A stretch of DNA of 64,000 bases, from contig JAGRIH010000030.1 of assembly GCA_020443345.1 (NCBI GenBank), forward strand, positions 20,931 to 84,930, read 5' to 3'. Positions 53,745 to 63,241 of the stretch are shown here, in pieces. The notes beneath the pieces were generated by a model. The model was not told where the DNA came from, searched no databases, and worked only from the letters and a program-made list of their open reading frames with translations. Origin of the DNA: Halioglobus sp. (GTDB taxonomy: Bacteria > Pseudomonadota > Gammaproteobacteria > Pseudomonadales > Halieaceae). How positions within the stretch are numbered: the stretch's first letter is position 1; each line of letters starts with the position of its first letter. Made by a program: the position numbers and the translations under genes.

Positions 53745-54959
53745 ATGCTGGTTGCCATGAGCAGAACTATGAGAACTTTCGATCACAAATTATCGACCAC
53801 CTTCCTGATTTCTGCCGTTTATCCCATGGGTCCCGCGGCAATTATCCTGATGCCCATGCTGGTCGGCGGTGTGATCGATGACTTTGGCTTTTCCGAGCAG
53901 CAGGCCGGCTACATTGCCGCGTTGGAGGGCATGGGGCTGGTGGTGGCCTCGCTGCTGGCGGCCCTGTGGATACGGCGGGTGTCCTGGACCACCATGCTGT
54001 TTATGGGCTTTGCGCTCACTGCGCTGTTGAACGTCGTCAGCGCCAATCTCGACGCTTTCATACCGCTGTTGATTGCCCGCTTCCTGGCCGGGATGACCGG
54101 GGGCACCATTTTTGCCGTGACAGTGGCCGCGCTCGGCGACAACCGGCAGCCGGACCAGGCCTTCGGCATCGCCCAGGTGGTGCAGGGCGCGATGATGTTC
54201 GCAGCCTTTGCCGCGGCACCCTATATCCTGGAACACTGGACCGTCAGCGGTCTGTATTACATGCTGGGGGCCGCCTCCCTGCTGATGATGCTGAGCCTGT
54301 GGCGCTACCCCCGCGCGGGCGTCGAGAGAACCCAGGCGCATATAGCCAGCGCCGGCGGCGCCAGTCATGCCGGGCTGATCTGGCTGGGGCTGTTCGCCAG
54401 CTTTTTATTTTTCGCGAATATTTTCGGCTTCTGGACCTATATTGAGCGCATTGGCCAGGCTGCGGGCCTGGGCACCGAAACCATCGGCTGGGCTCTCGGC
54501 CTGTCCCAGTTCGCCGCGATACTCGGTGCCGGCATCGCCGCGCTGGCGGGCGACCGCTACGGCCGGGCGCTGCCGTTGATAGTCGCCATGGTCGGACTGC
54601 TGGTGACCCTGTGGCTGCTCGTCGGCCAGTTTACCGCGATGACGTATTACTTCGGTGCCGGCGTGTTCCAGGCCCTGTTTGTCATGGCCAATTCCTATCA
54701 GTTGGGCGTGATTGCCAAGATCGACGTAAAAGGCCAGTTTCTGGTGCTGGTAACGGGTTTTCAGGGGCTGGGTGCGGCCATCGGCCCCGCCGCTGCCGCC
54801 GCGCTGATCAGCGATGGCGATTACAGCCGGATCAACCTGGTAGGGGCGCTGTCCTGTGCCGCCAGCATCCTGGTATTCCTGTTTATTATCTATCGCACCC
54901 GTGCAGTGGTCAGCTATATGGCCGCTGGTGTAAGTGAGGAGGTCGAAGCAAGCATATGA
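53745..54959 (+). CDS. MFS transporter
   Basis: A 404-residue major facilitator with about twelve helices. The first half has PMLVGGVIDDFGFSEQQAGYIAALEG and RFLAGMTGGTIFAVTVAALGDNRQPDQ, typical of aromatic-acid and related proton symporters. It lies between the TonB receptor and the nitrilase gene and could carry the imported substrate across the inner membrane. Its stop overlaps the next start in ATGA. Starts at 53745 and 53757 are both possible, neither with a good ribosome site. Confidence 0.88.
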   Translation: MLVAMSRTMRTFDHKLSTTFLISAVYPMGPAAIILMPMLVGGVIDDFGFSEQQAGYIAALEGMGLVVASLLAALWIRRVSWTTMLFMGFALTALLNVVSANLDAFIPLLIARFLAGMTGGTIFAVTVAALGDNRQPDQAFGIAQVVQGAMMFAAFAAAPYILEHWTVSGLYYMLGAASLLMMLSLWRYPRAGVERTQAHIASAGGASHAGLIWLGLFASFLFFANIFGFWTYIERIGQAAGLGTETIGWALGLSQFAAILGAGIAALAGDRYGRALPLIVAMVGLLVTLWLLVGQFTAMTYYFGAGVFQALFVMANSYQLGVIAKIDVKGQFLVLVTGFQGLGAAIGPAAAAALISDGDYSRINLVGALSCAASILVFLFIIYRTRAVVSYMAAGVSEEVEASI

Positions 54960-56161
54960 CGAAGCGCAAAGACAAACCCGGAAAACCCGTCGCTCCCTAC
55001 ATGGCGCTCGGCCTGTCGACAGTCGCCTACGGGAGTGCGGATCGCAAACACATTCGGTACAACCTGGAAACCATCGAGGATGTGATTCACGCAGCGGTCT
55101 CCATGACCAATATCAACATGCCGGTCAAGGTGATCGCACTGGCAGAGGGCGCACTGACCGGTTTTACCGACGAGATTTTCGATTTACCGCACAAACTGGC
55201 AGCCAGGGACCTGTTTATCGACATACCGGGGGAGGAGACGGAATTTCTCGGACGCCTGGCCAAAATGTACGACACCTACATCATCGTACAGTGCAAGGCG
55301 CGCTGGCCCGAGATCATGGAAGACCGCTTTTTCAACACCCTGTTCGTCATTGGCCCTGGCGGCGAGGTGGTGCACAAGGCGGCCAAGAATCACCTGTGGT
55401 GCCGCGAGCGCTCCTGCACGCCGCACGATATCTATGATCGCTGGGTGGAGCATTTCGGCAGCGGCATCGATGCGTTCTACCCGGTATTGAAGACCGATGA
55501 TATCGGCAATATCGGTACCATCTGCTGTTCCGACGGCGAATACCCGGAGGCGGTCAGGGCCCTGGCCTTTAACGGTGCCGAGGTGGTGTACCGGCCGTCG
55601 GAGGCGGTGCCCATGACGAATGTGGGTGGCAGCCCCGGCGGTAGCTGGATGGTGCAGAACCGCGGACACGCCGAGTTTAACAACGTGTATATGTTGTGCC
55701 CCAACATCGGTCCGGTCTATCTGTCGGCCGCATCGCGCCACCCGGTGGAGATATCCGGGGGCAACGGACACATCGTCGGCTACCGCGGCGAAATCCTCAG
55801 TCACTCGGCGCAGAGTGCCAACACGGTTATTTCGGCCGTCATCGATATCGAGGCGCTGCGCCAGTTTCGCGCCATGAACCTGAACAGCAACTGGCTGAAA
55901 GATCTGCGCACGGAACTGTTCCGGGAAATGTACGACCAGCCGATCCACCCGAAAAACCTGTGGCTGGAGCAGGAGCCGCTGCACCACAACGAGGTGGACA
56001 AGGTGTACCGGCAGAATATCGAATCGCTGTATGAGCGCGGCACCTGGACCCGTCCGTATTATCGGCACGAGGGCGCCAGACTGATGCCGGAGGGCGAGCC
56101 CGGTACGAGCCCGCAGCAGTGGGCAGAGATAAAGAAGAAAATGTGGAGCGACTGGAACTGA
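54956..56161 (+). CDS. Nitrilase-superfamily carbon-nitrogen hydrolase
   Basis: A 401-residue hydrolase with the catalytic triad Glu64 (LAEGALTG), Lys144 (HKAAKNHLW) and Cys191 (TICCSDGEYPE). This family hydrolyses amides or nitriles to acids. The protein is longer than typical ~280-340-residue members, having extra C-terminal residues. It is coupled to the MFS gene by a four-base overlap and is followed two bases later by the cytochrome/FG-GAP gene, so all three are one operon. Whether it is an amidase or a nitrilase cannot be decided from sequence. Confidence 0.9.
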   Translation: MTKRKDKPGKPVAPYMALGLSTVAYGSADRKHIRYNLETIEDVIHAAVSMTNINMPVKVIALAEGALTGFTDEIFDLPHKLAARDLFIDIPGEETEFLGRLAKMYDTYIIVQCKARWPEIMEDRFFNTLFVIGPGGEVVHKAAKNHLWCRERSCTPHDIYDRWVEHFGSGIDAFYPVLKTDDIGNIGTICCSDGEYPEAVRALAFNGAEVVYRPSEAVPMTNVGGSPGGSWMVQNRGHAEFNNVYMLCPNIGPVYLSAASRHPVEISGGNGHIVGYRGEILSHSAQSANTVISAVIDIEALRQFRAMNLNSNWLKDLRTELFREMYDQPIHPKNLWLEQEPLHHNEVDKVYRQNIESLYERGTWTRPYYRHEGARLMPEGEPGTSPQQWAEIKKKMWSDWN

Positions 56162-56162
56162 T

Positions 56163-57932
56163 ATGACATTGCCTCGAGACCCCATGCGAACCGCGCTGCG
56201 CAGCGCAGCGGCGGCACTGCTGGCCCTGGCTGGCGCGACAGCAGGCGCGGCGCAGGACAAGGAACCGCAACTCAGTGCGCAGGAACTGGTGCAAAAACAC
56301 TGTGTCCGCTGTCACCTGGCCCCAGAACCGGAGGATCTGTCGCGGGAATACTGGCCCTACGCACTGCACTACATGGGCAATTATGTGGGTATGAAAGGGG
56401 ATGAATTCGACGATATGACGGTTTCGCCCGTACCGCCGGAGTGGGAGCCCCAGAAAGACTACACCAAACGCTATTTTCTGAGCGATGAGAAGGGCTACAT
56501 GCGCGACCTGTATCCCTTCAGGCCCTACATTCCCGACGAGCCGGAGATGACCAAGGCCGAGTTCAACCGCATGCGCGACTACTTCGAGAAAAACGCCAGG
56601 CCCTGGCAGGAAATGGAAATCAAGCGCCCCAAGGCTCCCCTTGCCAAAGGCTTCAAGCCGGTGATCCCCAACCTGGACCTGGAACCCAACGCGCTGGTGT
56701 TGTCGACCCAGGTGGACCCGCAGCGCCGCCGCATCTACGTGGGCCGCTCGGTGATCGACGACTGGGTGGGCGGTGGCGGCCGCCAGGAGGGTTTTGACAA
56801 GTGGGACGACATCGTGGTTCTGGACCTGGATTCCGGCAAGCGCATTGCCCAGACCAACGTGGTGTCCGACCCCATCGAGATGGAGTTGACCAAGACCGGC
56901 GTGCGGGTACTGGAGCACGGCCGCTTTCCGATGACAAAAGTGGGTATCGCCTCGCTGATCGACTGGGAGTTCGAGAAGGGCGAGGAACCCCGGGCGCGCA
57001 TGCTGGTCAATGGCAAGCAGCGCTTCGTGGACCTGCACACGGTGGATATGAACGGCGATGGCCTGGATGATATCGTGGCCAACGCCTTTGGCGACGGCAT
57101 TTTTGGCGACGCCAACGCCGAGCTGACGATCTTCTACAAGACGCCCCGGTACGAGAAGTTGTGGCAGGACGCCCCGGCTGAAATACCGCCCGGAGTACTG
57201 CCCGGTGCGCTGCGCGAATCCATCATCAGTAAGCAGAGCGGTATGATCAGCAGCGACATCGGGGATTTCAATAACGACGGCAAACCGGATATCGCTGCGC
57301 TGGCGGCCCAGGGTATCCAGGAGCTGATGCTCTTTATCAACAACGGCGACGAGACCTTTACCCGCATCGTGCTCGACCGGCAGCGGCCGTCCTTCGGCGG
57401 CAACAGCGTGCGCGTGGCCGATTTCGACGGCGACGGCAGGGACGACCTGGTGGTGCTCAATGGCGATAACGTGGCGGGCAATCACGTGGGCAACATCGTG
57501 CCGGCCCCGCGTCCGCACCACTCCGTACGCGTGTTCAAGAACCGCGGGGAGCTGGAGTTTACCAAGGAATATCACTACCCCATGCACGGCCCGACGCGCT
57601 CGGTGGTGCACGATTTCGACGGCGACGGGGATATCGATATCGCGGCCATTTCCATGTTCCCGCAGTGGAAGGAGTACGAGCCGGAGAGCTTTGTCTATCT
57701 GGAAAACAAGGGGGACTTCAAGTTCGAGCCGCAGTCTTTCTCCAGCGAGTTCTTCTCGGTGTGGGCGTCCATCGAGGCGGCCGATGTCAACGGCGACGAC
57801 AAGATGGACATCGTCCTGGGCCTGGGCAACTTCCCTGAGCTGGTGCCGCCGGACTGGATGTCGAGCATGGAAATCATGCGTGGCAGGGGCGGCGAAGCGC
57901 CCAGTGTGATCTACCTGCTGAATACCTACTGA
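56163..57932 (+). CDS. Exported protein with c-type heme motif and FG-GAP/VCBS repeats
   Basis: A 589-residue protein with a signal sequence (LRSAAAALLALAGATAGAA). A single c-type heme motif, CVRCH (Cys47, Cys50, His51), is followed by a linker and then FG-GAP-type propeller repeats with calcium-binding loops such as DMNGDGLDDIV, DFNNDGKPDIA, DFDGDGRDDLV, DFDGDGDIDIA and DVNGDDKMDIV. The likely fold is a seven-bladed propeller attached to a small cytochrome, in the periplasm. A role in electron transfer or substrate handling is inferred from the operon. Alternative start ATG 56184. Confidence 0.85.
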   Translation: MTLPRDPMRTALRSAAAALLALAGATAGAAQDKEPQLSAQELVQKHCVRCHLAPEPEDLSREYWPYALHYMGNYVGMKGDEFDDMTVSPVPPEWEPQKDYTKRYFLSDEKGYMRDLYPFRPYIPDEPEMTKAEFNRMRDYFEKNARPWQEMEIKRPKAPLAKGFKPVIPNLDLEPNALVLSTQVDPQRRRIYVGRSVIDDWVGGGGRQEGFDKWDDIVVLDLDSGKRIAQTNVVSDPIEMELTKTGVRVLEHGRFPMTKVGIASLIDWEFEKGEEPRARMLVNGKQRFVDLHTVDMNGDGLDDIVANAFGDGIFGDANAELTIFYKTPRYEKLWQDAPAEIPPGVLPGALRESIISKQSGMISSDIGDFNNDGKPDIAALAAQGIQELMLFINNGDETFTRIVLDRQRPSFGGNSVRVADFDGDGRDDLVVLNGDNVAGNHVGNIVPAPRPHHSVRVFKNRGELEFTKEYHYPMHGPTRSVVHDFDGDGDIDIAAISMFPQWKEYEPESFVYLENKGDFKFEPQSFSSEFFSVWASIEAADVNGDDKMDIVLGLGNFPELVPPDWMSSMEIMRGRGGEAPSVIYLLNTY

Positions 57933-58050
57933 TTCGCGGCAGTTGCTGCGCGGCCGGCTGACAGCGGCACAGCCGGCCGTTGTTGCTTTTGTTCAGTGGC
58001 AGCCGACCTGGCGCGGCACTGCGGTGATGAGTTTGACTGTGGAGTTAACA

Positions 58051-59943
58051 GTGTTTGGAAAAAAATGGGGCATGGCACTGGTGCTTGTGGTCTCCCAGAT
58101 GTCTGCGGCGGTGCGCGCAGACACCGATATGGAGACTGTACTGGTCACCGGCAGCCACCTGCCGCAGGCTGAGCTCACCGCGGCGGTCTCGGTGCTGGAC
58201 GCACCGACCATCCGCGCCCTGAACAAGCGCAGCGTGGCCGACCTGCTGCAAACCGTACCGGGACTGCTGGTGGAACAGCAGGGCGGCCCGGGTGGGTTGA
58301 CAGCGGTCTCCATCCGCGGCGGCGAGGCCAATTTTACCCTGGTGCTGCTCGACGGGGTGCCGGTAAACGATCCCACCAATACCCGCGGCGGCAGCTATGA
58401 TTTTGCCAATCTCGATCCGGCTGTGGTGCAGCGCATCGAGATAGTGCGTGGGCCCCAGTCGGCAGTGTACGGCTCCGATGCGCTGGCCGGCGTGATCAAC
58501 ATCATCACCCGTCGCAACGAGGGCGGCCATCACCAGCAAGCGACGGCCGAGATGGGCGAAAAAGGCTACAACAACCAGAGTCTGACCGCTTTCGGCAATA
58601 CGCAAACGCTGCACTACGGAGTCAATCTGACCCTGCGCGACGACGGCGAACTCACCCCGGGGAGCACCAGACAGACCCGCGGCGCCGATATCAACCTGGA
58701 CTGGCAAGCTCTTGAGGCGCAGTTAATCAGTATCGCCTATCGCTATCTGGACGGGGAGCGCGGCAGTTATCCGGAGCAGAGCGGCGGCCCCGAGTTTGCT
58801 GTGAGCGATAAACTCGATCGGGGCGACTATACCGATGAAACCCTGGCGCTGAGCTGGCAGGCGGATTTCGCCGCACACTGGCGCAGCCGGTTGAGCGCCA
58901 CGCGCTTTGAGCACGAGGAGGACTACACGTCACCGGGGATATTTCCTTTCTCTGCAGTGCCACCCAACGGCGCCGATACGGAGTTCAGGCGCGACGAGAT
59001 CCGCTGGGTCAACAGCTTTGAAGTAAACGAGAACTACCAGTTGACCCTGGGCGCGGATTACCGCGACGAACAGGGGCGCAGTGAGGGCTACCTGGACTTC
59101 GGCGGCTTTCTGCTGCCCACGGATTTTGAGCTGGACCGGGACAGCACCGGCCTGCTTGCCGGTATCTCCGGGCGGCCCCTGGCGCCCCTGCTGCTGCAGG
59201 CCAGCCTGCGCCACGATGATCCATCGGGTTTCTCCAGTGAAACCACGGCGCGGGTGGGCGCCACCATTGACGTGAGTTCTTCACTGGCCTTTTCCGCCAA
59301 CTGGGGGGAGGGCTACAAGCTGCCCAGTTTCTTTGCCCTGGGCCACGCCCTGCTGGGCAACCCGGACCTGCTGCCGGAAACCTCTACCGGTTGGGATCTG
59401 GGCCTGGCGTGGTCCGCGGCACCGGCCCTGCGCATGCAAGCTACTTACTTTTACAACGACTTCGAGGATCTGGTCGATTTCGACCCGGAGAATTTCACCA
59501 ACGTGAATCGCAGCGCAGTGGAAAGCAGTGGTGCCGAGTTGCAGCTGTCCTGGGCGGTATCCGAGGTCTTCGACCTGCAGACCCAGGCGACCTATACCGA
59601 CCTGGATGTCAAGGACAATGCTTCGGTTCTGCTGGGGCGGCCGCAGTGGAAGGCGGGCGCTTTTGCCCGCTGGCAGCTTGCCCGCCAGTGGAACGCGCTG
59701 CTGGATTATCAGTGGACGGGCAAGCAGATGGCGTCGTCGCGGTACACCGGGCAAACCGTGGTGCAGGAACTGGATGACTACCACCGCGTGGATCTGTCCT
59801 TGCAGTGGCGCGCCAGGGAACAACTGCAGTTTGAGCTGGCCGTGGACAACCTGCTCGATGAAGACTACCAGAACGCCGTGGGTTTCCACAGTGCGGGAAG
59901 GGTGGTGAGGTTCGGCCTGAAGCTGCAGAACCTCGGCGGCTGA
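58051..59943 (+). CDS. TonB-dependent receptor, BtuB/vitamin-type
   Basis: A 630-residue outer-membrane receptor. The signal sequence (WGMALVLVVSQMSAAVRA) leads into METVLVTGSHLP and a plug with SIRGGEANFTLVLLDGVPVN and RIEIVRGPQSAVYGSDALAG, as in BtuB-like proteins. The barrel ends LKLQNLGG, without the usual final aromatic. The GTG at 58051 has GGAG six bases upstream and gives a sensible signal peptide; longer starts at 57943 and 58027 exist. No B12 riboswitch was recognised upstream, so the ligand is unclear. Confidence 0.9.
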   Translation: MFGKKWGMALVLVVSQMSAAVRADTDMETVLVTGSHLPQAELTAAVSVLDAPTIRALNKRSVADLLQTVPGLLVEQQGGPGGLTAVSIRGGEANFTLVLLDGVPVNDPTNTRGGSYDFANLDPAVVQRIEIVRGPQSAVYGSDALAGVINIITRRNEGGHHQQATAEMGEKGYNNQSLTAFGNTQTLHYGVNLTLRDDGELTPGSTRQTRGADINLDWQALEAQLISIAYRYLDGERGSYPEQSGGPEFAVSDKLDRGDYTDETLALSWQADFAAHWRSRLSATRFEHEEDYTSPGIFPFSAVPPNGADTEFRRDEIRWVNSFEVNENYQLTLGADYRDEQGRSEGYLDFGGFLLPTDFELDRDSTGLLAGISGRPLAPLLLQASLRHDDPSGFSSETTARVGATIDVSSSLAFSANWGEGYKLPSFFALGHALLGNPDLLPETSTGWDLGLAWSAAPALRMQATYFYNDFEDLVDFDPENFTNVNRSAVESSGAELQLSWAVSEVFDLQTQATYTDLDVKDNASVLLGRPQWKAGAFARWQLARQWNALLDYQWTGKQMASSRYTGQTVVQELDDYHRVDLSLQWRAREQLQFELAVDNLLDEDYQNAVGFHSAGRVVRFGLKLQNLGG

Positions 59944-59945
59944 CA

Positions 59946-59966
59946 GCCGGGACGTTCACCCCCGGC
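59946..59966. terminator. Hairpin between convergent receptor and AraC genes
   Basis: GCCGGG (59946-59951) and CCCGGC (59961-59966) flank a nine-base loop. It covers the end of the AraC gene between two convergent genes. There is no U-tract. Confidence 0.25.
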
Positions 59967-60945
59967 GTCGGGTCTGCGTCGGGGATTCACCAAAGCGCTG
60001 GCGGTAGTGCTGGGCGAACTTGCTCAAGTGGCGAAAGCCGCAGGCCAGTGCCACCTCGGTCACGCTGCTTTGTTCAGCCGCGGCCCGGCGCAGTAGCTCC
60101 CGCGCGAGCTGCAGGCGCTGCTCGCGCAGGTAGGCGGTTGGTGTGGTGTCGCGAAACCGGCGGAATCCGCACTGCAGGGAGCGCACGCTGGTGCCGGCGG
60201 CCCGGGCAATGTCCGCCAGCGTCAGGGGAGCGCACCGATACTCCCGGATGTACTCCTCGGCGCGTTTGACATAGTAGGGTGCCGGCGCCTGTACCTGTCG
60301 CTGCAGCAGTTCGCTGTAGCTGTTGGCAAACTCGCTGACCAGCAGGTTGGCCAGGGTGCTCTCCAGGCTGCGGCTCACGCCGGCTCGGGTGAGGGCCGAC
60401 CCGGCCCGCCCCAGGTCCTGGCAGATATACTCGACCAGGCGGGCAAAACTGGCGGCGCCGCCCCGAAGGTCGAAATTTCGTGGGGCAAACTCCAGTGGGC
60501 GGCGGGCGTCCATCCCGGTGATCTCGAACAGGGCGCGTCGCACGGTGCGCGCATGCAGTTTGACCGTGAGTTGTTCGAAATCCTCGGACAGGCGGATATG
60601 CAGGTGTTGCGCGGGGTTGAGCACGCAGAAGGTGCCCGCGCGGGTAGTGAAAATCTGCTGTCCCTGATCGACATCGGCAAAGCCCGACACGGTGAACATA
60701 CCCAGGAAAGTATCGCTGGTGGGCGGCGCGTCGACGAAGGCCCCCCGGCCGTAGCGCACGGCGTTGATCGAGGTGGCGGCGAAGGCCACCTGCCGGTGAC
60801 AGAAATCCGCGCGGCTGCGGTGGTTGCGCAACTGGCTCCGGTTGGGCCGGAAGGCACTCGACATGTACCAGCTGATCTGCTCCGGGTCGGTGGTTTCAAA
60901 CAGCGGCTCGCTGCCCAGAGACCTGACTTCAGGACTTTCTGACAT
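59956..60945 (-). CDS. AraC-family transcriptional regulator
   Basis: A 329-residue regulator. The N-terminal ~215 residues are an effector/dimerisation domain (AraC-binding-like). The C-terminal ~100 hold the two helix-turn-helix units: LTLADIARAAGTSVRSLQCGFRR and SSVTEVALACGFRHLSKFAQHYRQRFGESP. It is divergent from the cytochrome c / FAD oxidoreductase operon, which it probably controls. The ATG at 60945 has GAGGGAAA upstream; the longer frame to 61101 runs into the operator region. Confidence 0.9.
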   Translation of the reverse strand: MSESPEVRSLGSEPLFETTDPEQISWYMSSAFRPNRSQLRNHRSRADFCHRQVAFAATSINAVRYGRGAFVDAPPTSDTFLGMFTVSGFADVDQGQQIFTTRAGTFCVLNPAQHLHIRLSEDFEQLTVKLHARTVRRALFEITGMDARRPLEFAPRNFDLRGGAASFARLVEYICQDLGRAGSALTRAGVSRSLESTLANLLVSEFANSYSELLQRQVQAPAPYYVKRAEEYIREYRCAPLTLADIARAAGTSVRSLQCGFRRFRDTTPTAYLREQRLQLARELLRRAAAEQSSVTEVALACGFRHLSKFAQHYRQRFGESPTQTRRRG

Positions 60946-61291
60946 GGCGCTGGTTTCCCTCTCGATTTCACCGCCGCCGCTGCGCGCTACGACGCGGCAA
61001 CGGCAACGATCATGCAGAACATCTCCGACCAATGCAATGTTCTGTGCAATCCCCTGCGCATCAGGGCTTGTTTTGCGTTTTGGTGTTAGAACTGTGGTCA
61101 CCTACAGGCTAGCCTTCATCCAAAGCGCTGTCCAATTGCGGTCGGGGGCCGGGGGCAAGGAAAGCCAGAATGGCGATGCAGGCGGCGGTGCCACCGCAAC
61201 ACGGCGGTGGGCTCGAGCGCAGGACGCGCGGTCAAGACGATAGTGCGCCCGTGAGCAGGACATTGTGCAATTGTGCCAAGGGGGAAGGTTT
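60946..61291. promoter_or_regulatory. Divergent control region, AraC gene / cytochrome c operon
   Basis: 346 bases without a gene. It contains an inverted repeat CAGAACAT-N14-ATGTTCTG (61015-61022, 61037-61044) and three direct TGCAAT elements (61033-61038, 61045-61050, 61266-61271). These are plausible AraC-protein operators. No firm promoter was fixed. Confidence 0.4.
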
Positions 61292-61621
61292 ATGAAAACC
61301 GTGCTTTACAACTCAAGTGTCGCGCGTTGGCTGCCAGCCGTGTTGCTGGCCTTTGCAGTCGCATCAGCCCATGCGGAAACGTCATCGGAGGCATCCGGGC
61401 GTAAACAACTGCTGAGCTGTGTCGCCTGTCACGGCGCCGATGGTATCGGTAAAGCGCCCGACTACCCCAACCTCAGGGGCCAGAAGGCCGCCTATCTGGA
61501 AAAGCAGCTCAAGGCGTACCGCTCGGGCGAGCGCGTGTCACCGGATATGTCACGCATGGCCAGGGGGCTGTCCGACGCCGATATCCGGTATATCGCCGAG
61601 TTCTTCGCCAACCTGAAGTAG
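61292..61621 (+). CDS. Periplasmic class I cytochrome c (c553-like)
   Basis: A 109-residue exported protein: signal peptide (WLPAVLLAFAVASAHA), heme motif LLSCVACHGADGIGK, and a distal Met in SRMARGLSD. The fold and size fit a small monoheme cytochrome that carries electrons in the periplasm. It lies 57 bases upstream of the Tat-exported FAD oxidoreductase and is probably its electron acceptor. GGGGAAGG precedes the ATG at 61292. Confidence 0.9.
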   Translation: MKTVLYNSSVARWLPAVLLAFAVASAHAETSSEASGRKQLLSCVACHGADGIGKAPDYPNLRGQKAAYLEKQLKAYRSGERVSPDMSRMARGLSDADIRYIAEFFANLK

Positions 61622-61678
61622 TGCGGGGCCTGGCCAATGGACTCTTTCGCTATCACTGGCACTAAAAGAGGAAATCCC

Positions 61679-63181
61679 ATGAACGACCCTACGATATCCC
61701 GCCGGCTGGTCCTGCAGCAACTGGCCTCACTCGGCGTGCTAGGTGCCCTGGGCACGCTGCGCGCCGGGCCGCTGGCCGCTGCCGCGTCGACCGAGCCCGC
61801 GCAGACTGTTGCGGGGGTATCCGGCAAGGTGATCCGGCGCCGGGATGGCGACTACGAGCTATGGCGCCAGGCCATGGTCTGGCACGACTCCAAACCGGAT
61901 CGCTATCCCGATCTCATGGTGCAGGCGACATCGACGCAGGACGTGATTGCGGCGGTCAAGTACGCGGCGCAGAACGCTCTGCGGGTCGCTGTGCGCAGTG
62001 GCGGCCATAACTCCAACGGCCCCTCTCTGCGCGACGGCGGCATGCTGATCGACGTATCCGCCATGTCCGACATCGCGATCGATGAAAAAACACAGGTGGC
62101 GTCGATCCAGCCGGGTGTCAGGAGTTCACAACTGGTGGGCGCGGCGCTGGAAAAAGGTCTGAGTTTTCCCGTTCCCCACTGTCCCTCCGTGGGTATGAGC
62201 GGCTTTACCATGGGCGGCGGCATCGGCTGGAACTACGCACAGCACGGCGGCTTTGCCACCTTCTCGATCGTCGGCGCCGAGATCGTAACGGCCGCTGGCC
62301 AGCTGGTGAAAACCGATGCGCAGACCCGGCCCGACCTGTTCTGGGCCCTGCGCGGTATGGGGCCGGGGTTCTTTGGCGTGGTCACCCGCCTCTACCTGCA
62401 ACTCTACCCCGTGCCGGTATCGATGATGGCCAGCTCTTATATCCTGCCCCTGGATGATCTGCCCACGGTGACCTCGACCCTGGATTCCATCAGGGAAAAG
62501 AACGAGATGGAGCGGGTGGAACTGCTGGTGCTGTTGCTGCACCATCCAGACGCTCCCCCCGAGGCGCCCGCCGCGGATGCCAAGATCTGCTTTGTCACCG
62601 CTTTCGCCTTTGAGGACAGCGTCGAGCAGGCCACGGCGGCGCTGGCGCCCTTCGCCCGCTCCGCCCTGGGCAGTAAAAGCGCGGTAAAGATAGAGAACCA
62701 GCAGTATTCATACGAGCAGTTGTACGAAACCTACTTCAGCCTGGAGGACCCGGGCGGCCGCATGGCGCGCTACGCTGTGGATAACGTGCTGACCGACGAG
62801 GGCGGCAAGACGCTGGAGGCGCTGGCCGGGCATTTCCGCCACGGCGCGCCCACCCGGGATACCCATGTGCTGGCCGCATTCAATATGCAGGTCCGCACCC
62901 GGCCCGATTCCTGTATCTCCTGGAACGCCGATACCTATCTCGGTTGCTATGCCATCTGGGACGACCCCGCCGAGGACGAGCGCAACTTCGCCTGGGTGAA
63001 CGACGCGATCCCGCTGATGGATCCCTTTGCGGTGGGCCACTATGTCAACGAAGTGGAGGGCCGGGGGCACCCGGACCGGTTCCGCCAGTGCTTCACCGAT
63101 GAAAACTGGCAGCGCTTGCAGCAACTGCGTGCGAAGTACGACCCCAACGGCGTTTTTCACCACTATCTCGGCCACAGCTGA
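61679..63181 (+). CDS. Tat-exported FAD-linked oxidoreductase, berberine-bridge-enzyme type
   Basis: A 500-residue flavoprotein with a twin-arginine signal (ISRRLVLQQLASLGVLGALG). The FAD domain includes VAVRSGGHNSNGP with His110 and PHCPSVGMSGFTMGGGIGW with Cys168, the two residues that in this family attach FAD through both histidyl and cysteinyl bonds. The C-terminal BBE motif is present (CFTDENWQRLQQLRAKYDPNGVF). It should oxidise an alcohol, aldehyde-hydrate or polyphenol-like substrate in the periplasm. With a cytochrome c gene upstream it may be a dehydrogenase instead of an oxidase. AGAGG precedes the ATG at 61679. Confidence 0.92.
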   Translation: MNDPTISRRLVLQQLASLGVLGALGTLRAGPLAAAASTEPAQTVAGVSGKVIRRRDGDYELWRQAMVWHDSKPDRYPDLMVQATSTQDVIAAVKYAAQNALRVAVRSGGHNSNGPSLRDGGMLIDVSAMSDIAIDEKTQVASIQPGVRSSQLVGAALEKGLSFPVPHCPSVGMSGFTMGGGIGWNYAQHGGFATFSIVGAEIVTAAGQLVKTDAQTRPDLFWALRGMGPGFFGVVTRLYLQLYPVPVSMMASSYILPLDDLPTVTSTLDSIREKNEMERVELLVLLLHHPDAPPEAPAADAKICFVTAFAFEDSVEQATAALAPFARSALGSKSAVKIENQQYSYEQLYETYFSLEDPGGRMARYAVDNVLTDEGGKTLEALAGHFRHGAPTRDTHVLAAFNMQVRTRPDSCISWNADTYLGCYAIWDDPAEDERNFAWVNDAIPLMDPFAVGHYVNEVEGRGHPDRFRQCFTDENWQRLQQLRAKYDPNGVFHHYLGHS

Positions 63182-63241
63182 GCGCGCAATGACCATCCCC
63201 GACTCGGCGTAGCTGGCGCCACCGCGCGGGCACCGTTGATG

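Noticed and set aside
57933..58050. Possible cobalamin riboswitch before the BtuB-like receptor
   Set aside because: The spacer is only about 118 bases and shows no recognisable B12-box sequence.
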